From positions 248,001 to 312,000 of the forward strand of contig NZ_BSPQ01000005.1 in NCBI RefSeq assembly GCF_030161115.1: a DNA stretch of 64,000 nucleotides, written 5' to 3'. This DNA comes from Psychromonas marina. GTDB lineage: Bacteria; Pseudomonadota; Gammaproteobacteria; Enterobacterales; Psychromonadaceae. The notes beneath the pieces were generated by a model. That model was not told the origin of the DNA and searched no databases. It was given only the letters and a program-made list of their open reading frames with translations. The position numbers and the translations under genes are program-made. Numbering within the stretch: the first letter of the stretch is position 1; every line of letters starts with the position of its first letter. This document shows positions 44,176-53,367 of the stretch, piece after piece.

Positions 44176-46065
44176 ATGAGCGAGCAATACAATTCCGATT
44201 CCATTGAAGTTTTAAACGGACTTGATCCTGTTCGTCATCGCCCTGGTATGTATACCGAAACGAATCGACCGAATCACCTTGCTCAAGAAGTAATAGATAA
44301 CTCGGTCGATGAAGCGCTTGCAGGCCATGCGAGTTCTATCCAAGTTATTCTGCATGAAGATCAATCTTTAGAAGTTATCGATGATGGTCGTGGTATGCCC
44401 ATTGATATTCACCCTGAAGAGAAAATCTCTGGTGTGGAGCTTATCTTTTGTAAATTACATGCGGGCGGCAAGTTCTCAGGTAAAAACTATGAGATTTCAG
44501 GTGGTTTGCACGGGGTAGGTATCTCGGTGGTAAATGCACTGTCTACTCGTGTTGATGTACATATTCGTCGTGATGCAAAGGTTTTTCATATTGCTTTTGA
44601 AAATGGCGATAAAGTTGAAGAGCTGCATCAAGTTGATACCTGTGGCAAAAAGAATACCGGTACTAGCGTGCATTTTCATCCCGATGTTAAATATTTCGAT
44701 AGTGCTAAATTTTCTGTTTCCCGTCTGTTGCATCTGCTTAAAGCGAAAGCGGTACTGTGTCCTGGTTTAACCATTAAATTTAAAGATCGTGTTAATAAAA
44801 ATAGTTATGAATGGTGCTATCAAGATGGTTTGAATGATTATCTGATTGAGGCTGTTTCTGAAAATGAATTACTGCCAGCAACACCTTTTGTGGGTAAGTT
44901 TACCGCAAATCGTGAAACAGCTGATTGGGCTGTCGTTTGGCTGCCAGAAGGTGGCGACTCTATTACGGAGAGTTACGTCAACCTGATCCCAACCTCGCAA
45001 GGTGGCACGCACGTCAATGGTTTCAGACAGGGTCTTTTAGATGCGATGCGTGAGTTTTGTGATATTCGTAGTTTATTGCCACGTGGTATCAAACTAAGTC
45101 CTGAAGATATTTGGGATAAATGTGCTTATATCCTATCTGTTAAAATAAAAGAGCCGCAATTTGCAGGGCAAACTAAAGAGCGTTTATCATCGCGTCAATG
45201 TGCCGCTTTTGTCTCTGGCGTAGTAAAAGATGCCTTTAGCTTATGGCTAAATGCCAATGTCAATGAGGCTGAAGCCTTAGCTGAATTCTGTATTAATAAT
45301 GCACAAACTCGTACCCGTAAAAGTAAAAAAGTAGCACGTAAAAAGATTACACAAGGGCCTGCCCTGCCCGGTAAATTAACCGATTGTTCAGGGCAAGACC
45401 CTGAACGTGGCGAGCTTTTCTTAGTGGAAGGTGACTCTGCTGGTGGTTCAGCTAAACAAGCACGTGATCGAGAGTTTCAGGCGATTCTTCCCTTACGCGG
45501 TAAAATAAAAAATACCTGGGAAGATGAGTCAGATATCATTTTAAACTCAGAAGAGATCCATAATATTTCTGTCGCGATCGGGATTGATCCTGCTTCTAAA
45601 GATCTTTCAGGCTTACGTTACGGAAAAATTTGTATTCTTGCCGATGCCGATTCTGATGGTCTACATATCGCTACCCTCATTTGTGCGCTGTTTGTACAGC
45701 ATTTTCGTGCCGTAGTTGATGCGGGGCATTTCTATGTCGCCATGCCACCTCTGTATCGTATTGATGTTGGTAAAGAGGTTTTTTATGCGCTTGATGAAGC
45801 TGAAAAAGAGGGCATATTAGATAGAATCGAAGCGGAGAAGAAGCGTGGTAAAGTTGGCGTTCAGCGATTTAAAGGATTGGGTGAGATGAACCCAGACCAG
45901 CTTCGTGAAACGACTATGGATCCAAATACGCGTCGTTTAGTACAGCTAACCAGTACCGATGCGGAAAAAATGATTGAGATGATGGATATGTTGCTCGCAA
46001 AAAAACGTGCTTCAGACAGAAAGGTCTGGTTAGAAAATAGTGGTGATATGCTCTCGGTTGACTAA
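44176..46065 (+). CDS. parE: DNA topoisomerase IV subunit B
   Basis: The 629-residue protein has the GHKL ATPase (EVIDNSVDEALAGHASS, DDGRGMPID, GGLHGVG), the transducer domain, and the TOPRIM domain (LVEGDSAGGSAKQ near residue 415; DADSDGLHI near 492). Its length and the short C-terminus distinguish ParE from GyrB. With ParC it decatenates daughter chromosomes. The C-terminal MLLAKKRASDRKVWLE matches the family end. Confidence 0.98.
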   Translation: MSEQYNSDSIEVLNGLDPVRHRPGMYTETNRPNHLAQEVIDNSVDEALAGHASSIQVILHEDQSLEVIDDGRGMPIDIHPEEKISGVELIFCKLHAGGKFSGKNYEISGGLHGVGISVVNALSTRVDVHIRRDAKVFHIAFENGDKVEELHQVDTCGKKNTGTSVHFHPDVKYFDSAKFSVSRLLHLLKAKAVLCPGLTIKFKDRVNKNSYEWCYQDGLNDYLIEAVSENELLPATPFVGKFTANRETADWAVVWLPEGGDSITESYVNLIPTSQGGTHVNGFRQGLLDAMREFCDIRSLLPRGIKLSPEDIWDKCAYILSVKIKEPQFAGQTKERLSSRQCAAFVSGVVKDAFSLWLNANVNEAEALAEFCINNAQTRTRKSKKVARKKITQGPALPGKLTDCSGQDPERGELFLVEGDSAGGSAKQARDREFQAILPLRGKIKNTWEDESDIILNSEEIHNISVAIGIDPASKDLSGLRYGKICILADADSDGLHIATLICALFVQHFRAVVDAGHFYVAMPPLYRIDVGKEVFYALDEAEKEGILDRIEAEKKRGKVGVQRFKGLGEMNPDQLRETTMDPNTRRLVQLTSTDAEKMIEMMDMLLAKKRASDRKVWLENSGDMLSVD

Positions 46066-46472
46066 TGTTGGTTGAAATAGAGCGATTCCCTAAGAATTGA
46101 TTAAACGCCTCCTTACTATCAGTAGTTAATAGTGAGGAGGAAAAATACCTGCTAGACCTTTGACAAACCCTCTATATTATTCTTCACTCTTTATTTCAAA
46201 TTCACTGCCTCCCATTTTTGAAGAACTGGTCTTCCTCCTGTCTACACTCAAAATGATTTTGCACAATCTCAAGGCACCAAAGATGAAAATAGCGCACTAA
46301 AAAAGTGCGCTTAGGTTAAGAAATGGAAATTAAAATACCGTGCACAATAATAAATTTCTTTTATATTAATGGGTTGTATATTTTTGTTAATGTTGGTTCG
46401 TATGTTGCAATGATGTTAAATATGTAAAGGCGTTCTTACATAAACCAATTAATAACAAGAAAAGGAATTTCT
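46066..46472. other. 407-bp intergenic region between parE and the FNT gene
   Basis: It contains two hairpins, at 46108-46140 and 46291-46311 (AGCGCAC-N7-GTGCGCT), neither with a plus-strand T-run. The AT-rich part from 46320 probably holds the FNT promoter. No gene was seen. Confidence 0.6.
46108..46140. terminator. Hairpin after parE (12-bp stem), possible terminator
   Basis: CCTCCTTACTAT pairs with ATAGTGAGGAGG around a 9-base loop, 43 bp past the parE stop. No T-run follows, so the terminator role is uncertain. Confidence 0.45.
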
Positions 46473-47297
46473 ATGTCTTATTTAGTCCCCTCTGAATTTG
46501 TAACAAAAATGGTTGATGCTGGTGAATCTAAAATTTTCATGTCAACGCGTGATACTCTAATTCGAGCATTTATGGCTGGCGCAATTTTAGCGCTGGCGGC
46601 TGCATTTGCTATTACAATCACCGTACAAACAGGCTCTTTCCTTGCAGGAGCAATGTTGTTCCCGGTTGGTTTTTGTATGTTATACCTAATGGGATTTGAC
46701 CTGCTGACAGGTGTGTTTGTATTAGCGCCATTAGCGTTAATCGATAAACGACCAGGTGTGACAGTGAAAGGTGTTTTACGAAACTGGGGGTTAGTTTTTG
46801 TTGGTAACTTCGGTGGTGCATTAACCGTGGCATTTATGATGGCCTTTGTTTTCACTTATGGTTTCTCGATTGAGCCGGGGGCGATAGGTCAAAAAATAGC
46901 GACTATTGGTGAGTCACGTACACTTGGTTATGCAGAGTATGGTTTTGCAGGATGGATGACTATCTTCTTCCGTGGCATGTTATGTAACTGGATGGTATCA
47001 ATGGGGGTTGTTGGTGCGATGGTTTCCACAACGGTAAGCGGTAAAGTGATCGCGATGTGGATGCCAATTATGTTGTTCTTCTACATGGCCTTTGAGCATT
47101 CGGTGGTTAATATGTTCCTATTCCCATCGGGTCTTATTATGGGCGGTGACTTCTCATTCATGGATTACATGGTATGGAATGAAATTCCGACGGTATTAGG
47201 TAACTTGGTTGGTGGTCTCGCATTTACAGGTTTAACGCTTTACACAACACATGTTAAAACGGCACCTAAGAAACCAGTGCTTAAACAAGTTGCATAA
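46473..47297 (+). CDS. Formate/nitrite transporter (FNT) family channel
   Basis: The 274-residue protein has six hydrophobic helices and FNT landmarks: GAILALAAAFAITITVQTG near residue 36 and LLTGVFVLAPL near 77. RNWGLVFVGNFGGAL and FFRGMLCNWMVSMGVVGAM near 165 are also present, as is AFEHSVVNMFLFP with the pore histidine near 210. Pentameric FNT channels move formate, nitrite or hydrosulfide. The motifs do not decide between FocA-, NirC- and HSC-like function. The following gene encodes a PP2C phosphatase/kinase fusion, a pairing I recall from nitrate/nitrite assimilation loci, so nitrite is favoured by context. Confidence 0.93.
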   Translation: MSYLVPSEFVTKMVDAGESKIFMSTRDTLIRAFMAGAILALAAAFAITITVQTGSFLAGAMLFPVGFCMLYLMGFDLLTGVFVLAPLALIDKRPGVTVKGVLRNWGLVFVGNFGGALTVAFMMAFVFTYGFSIEPGAIGQKIATIGESRTLGYAEYGFAGWMTIFFRGMLCNWMVSMGVVGAMVSTTVSGKVIAMWMPIMLFFYMAFEHSVVNMFLFPSGLIMGGDFSFMDYMVWNEIPTVLGNLVGGLAFTGLTLYTTHVKTAPKKPVLKQVA

Positions 47298-47316
47298 TAG
47301 ATATTCGTTAATGGTT

Positions 47317-47342
47317 AAGCCTCGTTGATACGAGGCTTTTTT
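47317..47342 (+). terminator. Intrinsic terminator between FNT and phosphatase-kinase genes
   Basis: AAGCCTCG-TTGATA-CGAGGCTT is followed by T residues. It ends 15 bp before the next ATG, so downstream expression depends on read-through. Confidence 0.85.
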
Positions 47343-47356
47343 ATGGAAAAATAATA

Positions 47357-49084
47357 ATGGCGAGTCAACTACAGGTTTCAGTTGGGCAGTACTCTGATAA
47401 AGGCCTAAAAGCGAGTAACCAAGATTGCCATGGCGTTTATATTCCTAAGGAGCCACTGCTAACTTCGAAGGGCGTTGCGATTGCGATTGCCGATGGAATA
47501 AGCAGTAGTACTGTTAGCCAAATAGCTAGCGAGGCGAGTGTTCGATCTTTTTTGGAGGATTATTTCTGCACCTCTGAAACCTGGTCGGTGAATAAATCAG
47601 CACAGCAAGTATTGATCGCTAATAACTCATGGTTATATTCACAAAGCCAAAAAAGTGAGCATCGCTTTGATAAAGATAAGGGCTATGTTTGTACTTTTAG
47701 TGGCATTATTTTTAAATCCACCACCGCACATCTTTTCCACATTGGTGACTCACGTATCTATCGTTTACGCGATAAAGAGCTAACGCTTTTAAGCGAAGAT
47801 CATCGCCATTGGGTCTCAGAGCAGCAAAACTATCTAAGTCGTGGTATGGGTATTCATGCACAACTTGAAGTCGATTATCAAGCGTTGCAACTTGAGCAAG
47901 GGGATGTTTTTATCCTTACGACGGATGGGATTCATGAGTTTTGCGAAGCTGATTTTGTGATTGAAACGATCAATAAAAACCGATCTGATTTACAACAGGC
48001 AAGTGAAACCATTGCTCAGCAGGCTTTAACCTGTGGTAGCGATGATAACCTGACGGTTCAACTGTTAAGCGTAGATAGCCTTCCTTTGCAAAGCGTTGAT
48101 GAACTGTATTCACAACTAACCGAATTACCTTTCCCACCTATCTTAGCGCCACGTATGAGCTTTGATGGTTATCAAATTTTGGATACATTACATGACAGTA
48201 GCCGAAGCCATATCTATTTAGCCGTTGATAGCACGAGTAATGAAAAAGTAGTGTTAAAGATCCCCTCTATTGATTTAGGCTGTGATCCTGCTTATTTAGA
48301 GCGTTTTTTAATGGAGGAGTGGATTGCGCGTCGCATTAATAACGCACATGTATTAAAACCTTGCCAACAAACACGTAAACGTAACTATATCTACGTTGCG
48401 ACTGAATTTATCGAAGGGCAAACATTAACCCAGTGGATGATTGATAATCCTAAACCAGAGCTCGAAACGGTCAGGAAAATTGTTGAACAGATAGCCAAGG
48501 GGTTATTAGCATTTCATCGCCAAGAGATGATTCATCAAGATTTACGTCCAGAAAATATTATGATTGATAGCAATGGGGTGGTTAAAATTATCGATTTTGG
48601 CTCAACCAAAGTTGCGGGACTGGCTGAAATAAGTTCACCATTAATACGACAAGAAAATTTGGGCACGGCACAATACACGGCTCCAGAATATTTCTTAGGT
48701 GAGCAAGGGGCTAATAATGCAGATATTTTTTCATTAGGTGTCATTACCTACCAAATGTTGACTGGAGAGTTACCCTTTGGTGCAGAGGTTGCTAAAGCGA
48801 AAACACGAGCGGCACAGAAGCGTTTACAATATCGCTCAGTATTAGATGATGAACGAGAGATTCCGGCTTGGTTGGATGATACGCTTTGGCACGCTTTAAA
48901 CCCCAACCCTGAGCAACGTTATCATCAATTATCCGAGTTTTTGCATGATTTACGCCACCCTAGCCATGATTTTTTAAATAATATCAGGCCACCGCTACTA
49001 GAGCGGGATCCGCTTCTGTTTTGGAAAGGACTCTCTGGTTTTTTAACCGTTATTATTATATTGCTGCTGGTTAAAATTTCTTAA
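47357..49084 (+). CDS. Bifunctional PP2C-type protein phosphatase / Ser-Thr protein kinase, membrane-anchored
   Basis: The 575-residue protein carries two opposing activities. Residues 1-240 are a PP2C phosphatase with metal aspartates D46 (IADGIS), D189 (TTDGIHE) and D230 (GSDDNLTVQ). Residues 268-535 are a Hanks-type kinase: K301 in VVLKIP, HQDLRPEN with catalytic D395, IIDFGST with D413, and TAPEY. The glycine-rich loop reads DTLHDSSRSHIYLAVD and lacks the normal GxGxxG, which is odd for an active kinase. A C-terminal helix (FLTVIIILLLVKI) anchors it to the inner membrane with both domains cytoplasmic. From memory, such fusions accompany nitrate/nitrite genes in gammaproteobacteria. Control of the adjacent FNT channel is inferred. 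Confidence 0.93.
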   Translation: MASQLQVSVGQYSDKGLKASNQDCHGVYIPKEPLLTSKGVAIAIADGISSSTVSQIASEASVRSFLEDYFCTSETWSVNKSAQQVLIANNSWLYSQSQKSEHRFDKDKGYVCTFSGIIFKSTTAHLFHIGDSRIYRLRDKELTLLSEDHRHWVSEQQNYLSRGMGIHAQLEVDYQALQLEQGDVFILTTDGIHEFCEADFVIETINKNRSDLQQASETIAQQALTCGSDDNLTVQLLSVDSLPLQSVDELYSQLTELPFPPILAPRMSFDGYQILDTLHDSSRSHIYLAVDSTSNEKVVLKIPSIDLGCDPAYLERFLMEEWIARRINNAHVLKPCQQTRKRNYIYVATEFIEGQTLTQWMIDNPKPELETVRKIVEQIAKGLLAFHRQEMIHQDLRPENIMIDSNGVVKIIDFGSTKVAGLAEISSPLIRQENLGTAQYTAPEYFLGEQGANNADIFSLGVITYQMLTGELPFGAEVAKAKTRAAQKRLQYRSVLDDEREIPAWLDDTLWHALNPNPEQRYHQLSEFLHDLRHPSHDFLNNIRPPLLERDPLLFWKGLSGFLTVIIILLLVKIS

Positions 49085-49089
49085 CTACC

Positions 49090-49644
49090 TCATTTTTCAC
49101 TATTGCTTCGTGTTAATGGAGGACGGTTAATTTTAACTGGTGCATGAACTTTTGTTTTTTTCCCTGCAACGGTTAGTTTAATCACCGCTTTTTGTAATAT
49201 CAGGTTATTGGGATATAAAATCACATTGCCATCATCACGCTTGATCGACAAGTGAAACATACCAATATCCGTTATCACACCCACCATCTCGTCGCTTTCA
49301 ATTTTTATCTTGTCACCAATGCGGTATGGAAAAATGAAAAAAATCAAGACACTTGCTGTAATGTTACTAAGCATTGACCACTGTGCAATTAAGGCAACAC
49401 CAAGTACGGCAAAGATAGAGGAGAGAAATAATGAAATATCCCCAAAACCTATATCAATCAGATTAAGTAATAGACTAAATAGCAGAATAAAAAGTAAGCT
49501 ATTGACTGACAATGAAATAAATTTACTACGCACATCGTCAACATTTTTCTTTGTTGCCTGAGTCTGTATATATTTACTGCTCATCTGCTTTAAAAAAACA
49601 AAGCTGATAAAAAAAATAATGCTGAGTACAATATTCACGAACAT
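49090..49644 (-). CDS. Small MscS-family mechanosensitive channel-like protein
   Basis: The 184-residue protein has a hydrophobic N-terminal helix, a second helix near residues 45-65, and the pore helix plus beta domain of MscS (AVLGVALIAQWSMLSNITAS, then FPYRIGDKIKIE). It ends just after the beta domain (NLILQKAVIKL), so the C-terminal vestibule of classic MscS is missing. Such short forms exist in marine bacteria. It would be an inner-membrane channel that responds to tension or a regulatory relative. It converges with the kinase-phosphatase gene. Confidence 0.85.
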   Translation of the reverse strand: MFVNIVLSIIFFISFVFLKQMSSKYIQTQATKKNVDDVRSKFISLSVNSLLFILLFSLLLNLIDIGFGDISLFLSSIFAVLGVALIAQWSMLSNITASVLIFFIFPYRIGDKIKIESDEMVGVITDIGMFHLSIKRDDGNVILYPNNLILQKAVIKLTVAGKKTKVHAPVKINRPPLTRSNSEK

Positions 49645-49773
49645 AACTCCTTTATATTTAAATATTGGTGGTTAACTACCCCAGAGCGTTAATTTATATC
49701 TGTATAAAGCTATTTGACAACAAGGGGTAGCTACTAGACAATCTAATAATCGTTATTATATCAGGAGATTACA

Positions 49774-50313
49774 ATGTCATCTAAAAACAAGTTATCTGTT
49801 TTTTTATCCATTTTTTCATTGTTGACAGTCACCGTATTAGCTGTCTATTTGGGTAATCTTTTGCACTCGATTGAAACTATCGAAGAGCAACTAAATCATC
49901 AGGCACAGCAGTTTGATTATAAACCTGTAAATATTGTTTCTAATGATTTGAATTCAGCTTACGTACCTGCTTATTCTCATATATACGGGGATGGCGGTAA
50001 AGCTATTTTACTTGAAACGACATTATCTATTCGTAATACAGACCCAACTAAAGCGATTCAAATTCATTCTATCGATTATTACGATACAGCAGGTAATAAA
50101 GTAAAAAATTATCTATCAGAAGCTATCCAGCTTGACCCTTTATCTACGGTTGATTTTTTAGCTGAAAAAAATAATACCAGTGGGGGGGCTGGCGCTAACT
50201 TTTTAATCTACTGGTCTAACCCTAATGATGCCATCACACCTATTTTCGAAGCTGTGATGGTCGGGTCTGGGCATGGTAAGAATGTTTCATTTGTCAGCAG
50301 GGCACCAATTTAG
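49774..50313 (+). CDS. DUF3124 protein, membrane-anchored periplasmic
   Basis: The 179-residue protein has an N-terminal hydrophobic helix (VFLSIFSLLTVTVLAVYLG) that may be a signal anchor. The DUF3124 domain follows: YVPAYSHIYGDGGKAILLE, TLSIRNTDPTKAIQI, IDYYDTAGNKV and SGGAGANFLIYW. The remainder is predicted to lie in the periplasm with a beta-sandwich-like character. Function is unknown. AGGAGATTACA gives a good ribosome binding site. Confidence 0.88.
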   Translation: MSSKNKLSVFLSIFSLLTVTVLAVYLGNLLHSIETIEEQLNHQAQQFDYKPVNIVSNDLNSAYVPAYSHIYGDGGKAILLETTLSIRNTDPTKAIQIHSIDYYDTAGNKVKNYLSEAIQLDPLSTVDFLAEKNNTSGGAGANFLIYWSNPNDAITPIFEAVMVGSGHGKNVSFVSRAPI

Positions 50314-50334
50314 TAAAACAGTGATGTTTGCTTA

Positions 50335-51177
50335 TCATAGCTGGTGATTGAGTGGCTGCATTGATGATACAAAATCGTCTTTATTTATTGTTGCTTGAAT
50401 TGCTGTTACTACTGCTCGGCACTTATCTTCATTAAGTGCATCTGGGTGTGGGTCTGAAAATTTTTCATGGTCGTTATCAAAATATAAGCCAGAAGCATGG
50501 GCAAAATCATCACAAAGTGCCGCTTGGCAAAGTACTTCGGCGCCTATCGATAAATCACTGCCGCTAATACCAAAAGCCTCTTTGACCATTTTACTGCCTA
50601 ATAATGATTTAGGGTTTATGGCGATAATAACGGGGCCTTTAGCCTTTAACGCTAGTCCCATTACACGTGACCACATCGTTAGCGCTAGTTTGCTTTGTGC
50701 ATACGCTTCACTATCTCCTAAACGTTCTAGACCACGCAATGCATTAATATTCACCGTTGATTGCGCTGCTGATGAAAGATTTAATACACGGCTAACCTTA
50801 TTCATTAACGGTAGCAATGCATGGGTTAGCAGATAGGGAGCAACGGTGTTCACTGCAAAGCGAGGGTCTAAGCCATCTACGGTTAAGCTATTATCAACGT
50901 TATAAACGCCTGCATTATTGATCAATATATCTAGGTGCTGATGCTTCTCTGTCACTGCTTGTGCTAGCGCTATTACCTCGCTCATATTTGATAAATCTGC
51001 ACAATAACTTTCAAAGGTTGCTGTTTCACAGTGTGCAAGCAGTGCTTGCTCTAGTTTTTTTAGCTTATCTTCATTACGCCCATGCAATAAAACATAATGT
51101 CCCTGTTTTGCCAGCATTTTAGCGGTTTCAAAACCGATGCCATCAGTAGCACCGGTGATTAACATTGTTTTTTGCAT
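50335..51177 (-). CDS. Short-chain dehydrogenase/reductase (SDR) family oxidoreductase
   Basis: The ATG at 51177 follows GAGGCTGAC; a longer start is less supported. The 280-residue protein has the Rossmann motif TGATDGIGFE near residue 8 and NNAGVY near 89. The catalytic serine lies in LNLSSAAQ and the YxxxK motif is YAQSKLAL near 160. It resembles retinol-dehydrogenase-like SDRs; the substrate is unknown. It is followed on the same strand, further upstream, by genes for a nitroreductase and a monooxygenase domain protein, suggesting a redox/detoxification cluster. Confidence 0.9.
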   Translation of the reverse strand: MQKTMLITGATDGIGFETAKMLAKQGHYVLLHGRNEDKLKKLEQALLAHCETATFESYCADLSNMSEVIALAQAVTEKHQHLDILINNAGVYNVDNSLTVDGLDPRFAVNTVAPYLLTHALLPLMNKVSRVLNLSSAAQSTVNINALRGLERLGDSEAYAQSKLALTMWSRVMGLALKAKGPVIIAINPKSLLGSKMVKEAFGISGSDLSIGAEVLCQAALCDDFAHASGLYFDNDHEKFSDPHPDALNEDKCRAVVTAIQATINKDDFVSSMQPLNHQL

Positions 51178-51263
51178 GTCAGCCTCATCTATCATTGCTA
51201 TTAACGCTACTTTTATGAGTATCAGTCTAGTGAGTCGGCTGTACTCATTATTAAGTTATTTTA

Positions 51264-51920
51264 TTAAATAACTTGTAACACTTCTTCCATTGCTAAACGT
51301 GATTTTGGTAGCGGTTGGTTGTAATCTTCAGATTCATGGCGGTAACCAATTGATAGTGCAACATCACAAACATAACCATCTAATTCGTCAGCAAAAAGTT
51401 CACCAATTAACTCGCTATCAACACCTTCCATTGTGGTTGAGTCGATACCTAAACGTGCCAGTGTGTGCAGCGTATTGCCTAGTGCTAAATAGGTTTGCGC
51501 TTTTGTCCAAGCTTCGTTATTACCTGTTTCATCGGTATTTAAATCAACGAATGCATAAGCACCAAAAGAACGCTCACGATTTTCTTCAGCGGTACGGTTA
51601 ACAGCGATATCTTGGTCAATTACACGTGCATAGTTTTCACGTGTATATGCAGGGTTTTGTGCAAATAAAATAGTATGTGAAGACGCTTTAATATGGTGTT
51701 GATTAAATTGAAATTTATTTTCAAAAGTATCAAACATACGCTGCTTCGCCTCATCGCTTTCAATCACAATAAATTTCCAAGGTTGTGAGTTGATTGAAGA
51801 TGCAGAGAGTTGCATCGCTTTGTAAATGATCGCAAGATCTTCTTTTGAAACACGTTTCGATGAGTCATATTTTTTAGTGGTGTAGCGTGTTTCTAAGTCA
51901 GTAATAATTTGGTGTGTCAT
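51264..51920 (-). CDS. Nitroreductase family protein (NfsB-like, NAD(P)H-dependent flavoenzyme)
   Basis: The 218-residue protein has the family N-terminus RYTTKKYDSSKRVSKED and the FMN-binding region LSASSINSQPWKFIVIES near residue 37. AQTYLALGNTLHTLARLGID near 140 and GYRHESEDYNQPLPKSRL at the C-terminus complete the pattern. These match NfsB-like FMN enzymes that reduce nitroaromatics and quinones by two electrons. It lies between the SDR gene and a small monooxygenase gene, all transcribed leftward and facing a divergent LysR gene. Confidence 0.93.
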   Translation of the reverse strand: MTHQIITDLETRYTTKKYDSSKRVSKEDLAIIYKAMQLSASSINSQPWKFIVIESDEAKQRMFDTFENKFQFNQHHIKASSHTILFAQNPAYTRENYARVIDQDIAVNRTAEENRERSFGAYAFVDLNTDETGNNEAWTKAQTYLALGNTLHTLARLGIDSTTMEGVDSELIGELFADELDGYVCDVALSIGYRHESEDYNQPLPKSRLAMEEVLQVI

Positions 51921-51960
51921 GGTGGTTCTCCAATTTTTTAAATATTTTTAGGTCAGATAA

Positions 51961-52251
51961 TTAAGCTATTTTGGTCATTTTATTGACAGCGAACTCGCTG
52001 ATTGCACCTTCGGTCACTTTCATGAAGTTGGTGAAAGGTGTGTTTTCTATGTGGGCTTGTAATAACTCGCTCGAGCCCCAGTTTTCAACAACAGTAAAAT
52101 GTGCTGCGTTTTCATTATCTTGGTGTAAATCGTATTGTAAGCAACCCGCTTCAGCACGCGTTGGAGTAATCAGTTTTAATAACTCTGATTTTACTAACTC
52201 AACGTTGTTAATATTTGCTGTGATGCTGGCAATAATGGTTAATGTCGTCAT
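51961..52251 (-). CDS. Antibiotic biosynthesis monooxygenase (ABM/YgiN-like) domain protein
   Basis: The 96-residue ferredoxin-like protein matches the ABM family: TIIASITANINNVELVKSEL, LITPTRAEAGCLQYDLHQ, FTVVENWGSSELLQAHIENT. Relatives such as YgiN act as quinol monooxygenases or related small oxidoreductases without cofactors. It is the first gene of the leftward nitroreductase-SDR cluster; AAAGGAAAGC precedes the ATG. A role in quinone detoxification is inferred from its neighbours. Confidence 0.92.
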   Translation of the reverse strand: MTTLTIIASITANINNVELVKSELLKLITPTRAEAGCLQYDLHQDNENAAHFTVVENWGSSELLQAHIENTPFTNFMKVTEGAISEFAVNKMTKIA

Positions 52252-52364
52252 TTTGCTTTCCTTTATGAGATGGCTGCTTTGTTGTTGAAATGGATAGTAG
52301 CGCCTATGCTCTATTCTGTGAACAGGGTAATATTTGAAACATTATCAAAAAATTATTGAGAATT

Positions 52365-53288
52365 ATGTTATTAGAAGATTTAGAAGTGATATCCAAGGTG
52401 GCTGAATATCGTAGTATTACGGCAGCGGCAACCCATTTAGATATGCGCACCGCAACTGCGAGTGCAGCGGTTAAACGTGTCGAAAGTGCACTTGGTATTG
52501 AGCTGTTTATTCGCACTACACGTCATTTACGCTTATCTAGTGCAGGTGAGCGTTATATCCCTCAGTGTGAGCAGGCGCTTTTAGTGCTTAAACACGCGAA
52601 GCAGAATATTAAAAATGAACTGGATATTGTTGATGGTGATCTACGCGTTGCTGTGTCATCGGATCTAGGTCGAAACTTAGCAGTTCCTTGGTTAGATGAG
52701 TTTATGCTGCAACACCCAAAACTGAAATTACGCATTAGTATTAGTGATAGTAATATCGATTTTTACCGTGATTCTGTTGATATCGCACTACGTTACGGCT
52801 CTCCAACAGATACTAACCTGTATGGGTTTAAAATCTGTGATGTGCCTGGTTTGTTATGTGCAACGCCTGCGTATTTAAAAGAGCATGGAGTACCTGAGCA
52901 TCCCCGTGAGTTGAATAAACATAATGGTCTTTTTTATCAGATGCACGACATTGTTTATGATGTATGGCAGTTTGAGAAAGCAGAAGAGGTTTTTAAGGTT
53001 AAGATGAGCAGCAACCGTATTGCTAATGATGCTGAAGTAGTTAGGCGTTGGTGTGTTGCTGGGCATGGGCTCGCGGTTAAATCTTGTTTGGATCTCGCTG
53101 GGGATCTACTGGCTGGCAGGATCGTTAATGTAATGTCTGATTATACGCCACGCAGCACCGAGTTGTGGTTAGTTTGCCCAAGTCGTCAATCAATTACTCC
53201 GGCAATGCGTTTATTAAGAGATGCCTTCAGAGGCAAGTGTAGTGAAATTCTAAGGCAGCTTAGCGAGAAAGGGATTATTAATGTTTAA
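52365..53288 (+). CDS. LysR-family transcriptional regulator
   Basis: The 307-residue protein starts at ATG 52365 (MLLEDLEVISKVAEY). A TTG three codons upstream is less likely. The helix-turn-helix is SITAAATHLDMRTATASAAV near residue 19. The effector domain includes DGDLRVAVSSDLGRN and SVDIALRYGSP, the pattern of the CrgA/AaeR subgroup. It is divergent from the ABM-nitroreductase-SDR genes with a 113-bp gap, the classic LysR arrangement, so it probably controls them in response to a redox-active or aromatic compound. Confidence 0.92.
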   Translation: MLLEDLEVISKVAEYRSITAAATHLDMRTATASAAVKRVESALGIELFIRTTRHLRLSSAGERYIPQCEQALLVLKHAKQNIKNELDIVDGDLRVAVSSDLGRNLAVPWLDEFMLQHPKLKLRISISDSNIDFYRDSVDIALRYGSPTDTNLYGFKICDVPGLLCATPAYLKEHGVPEHPRELNKHNGLFYQMHDIVYDVWQFEKAEEVFKVKMSSNRIANDAEVVRRWCVAGHGLAVKSCLDLAGDLLAGRIVNVMSDYTPRSTELWLVCPSRQSITPAMRLLRDAFRGKCSEILRQLSEKGIINV

Positions 53289-53367
53289 CAAATATTACGC
53301 TTTAATGGTGAGTAAAGATAAATAAAGCGAATCGTATTAACGGTGGATCCACTCTATTTTTTATTCT

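Noticed and set aside
46291-46311. AGCGCAC-N7-GTGCGCT as an intrinsic terminator
   Set aside because: No T-run follows on the plus strand; it is noted only as a hairpin in the gap description.
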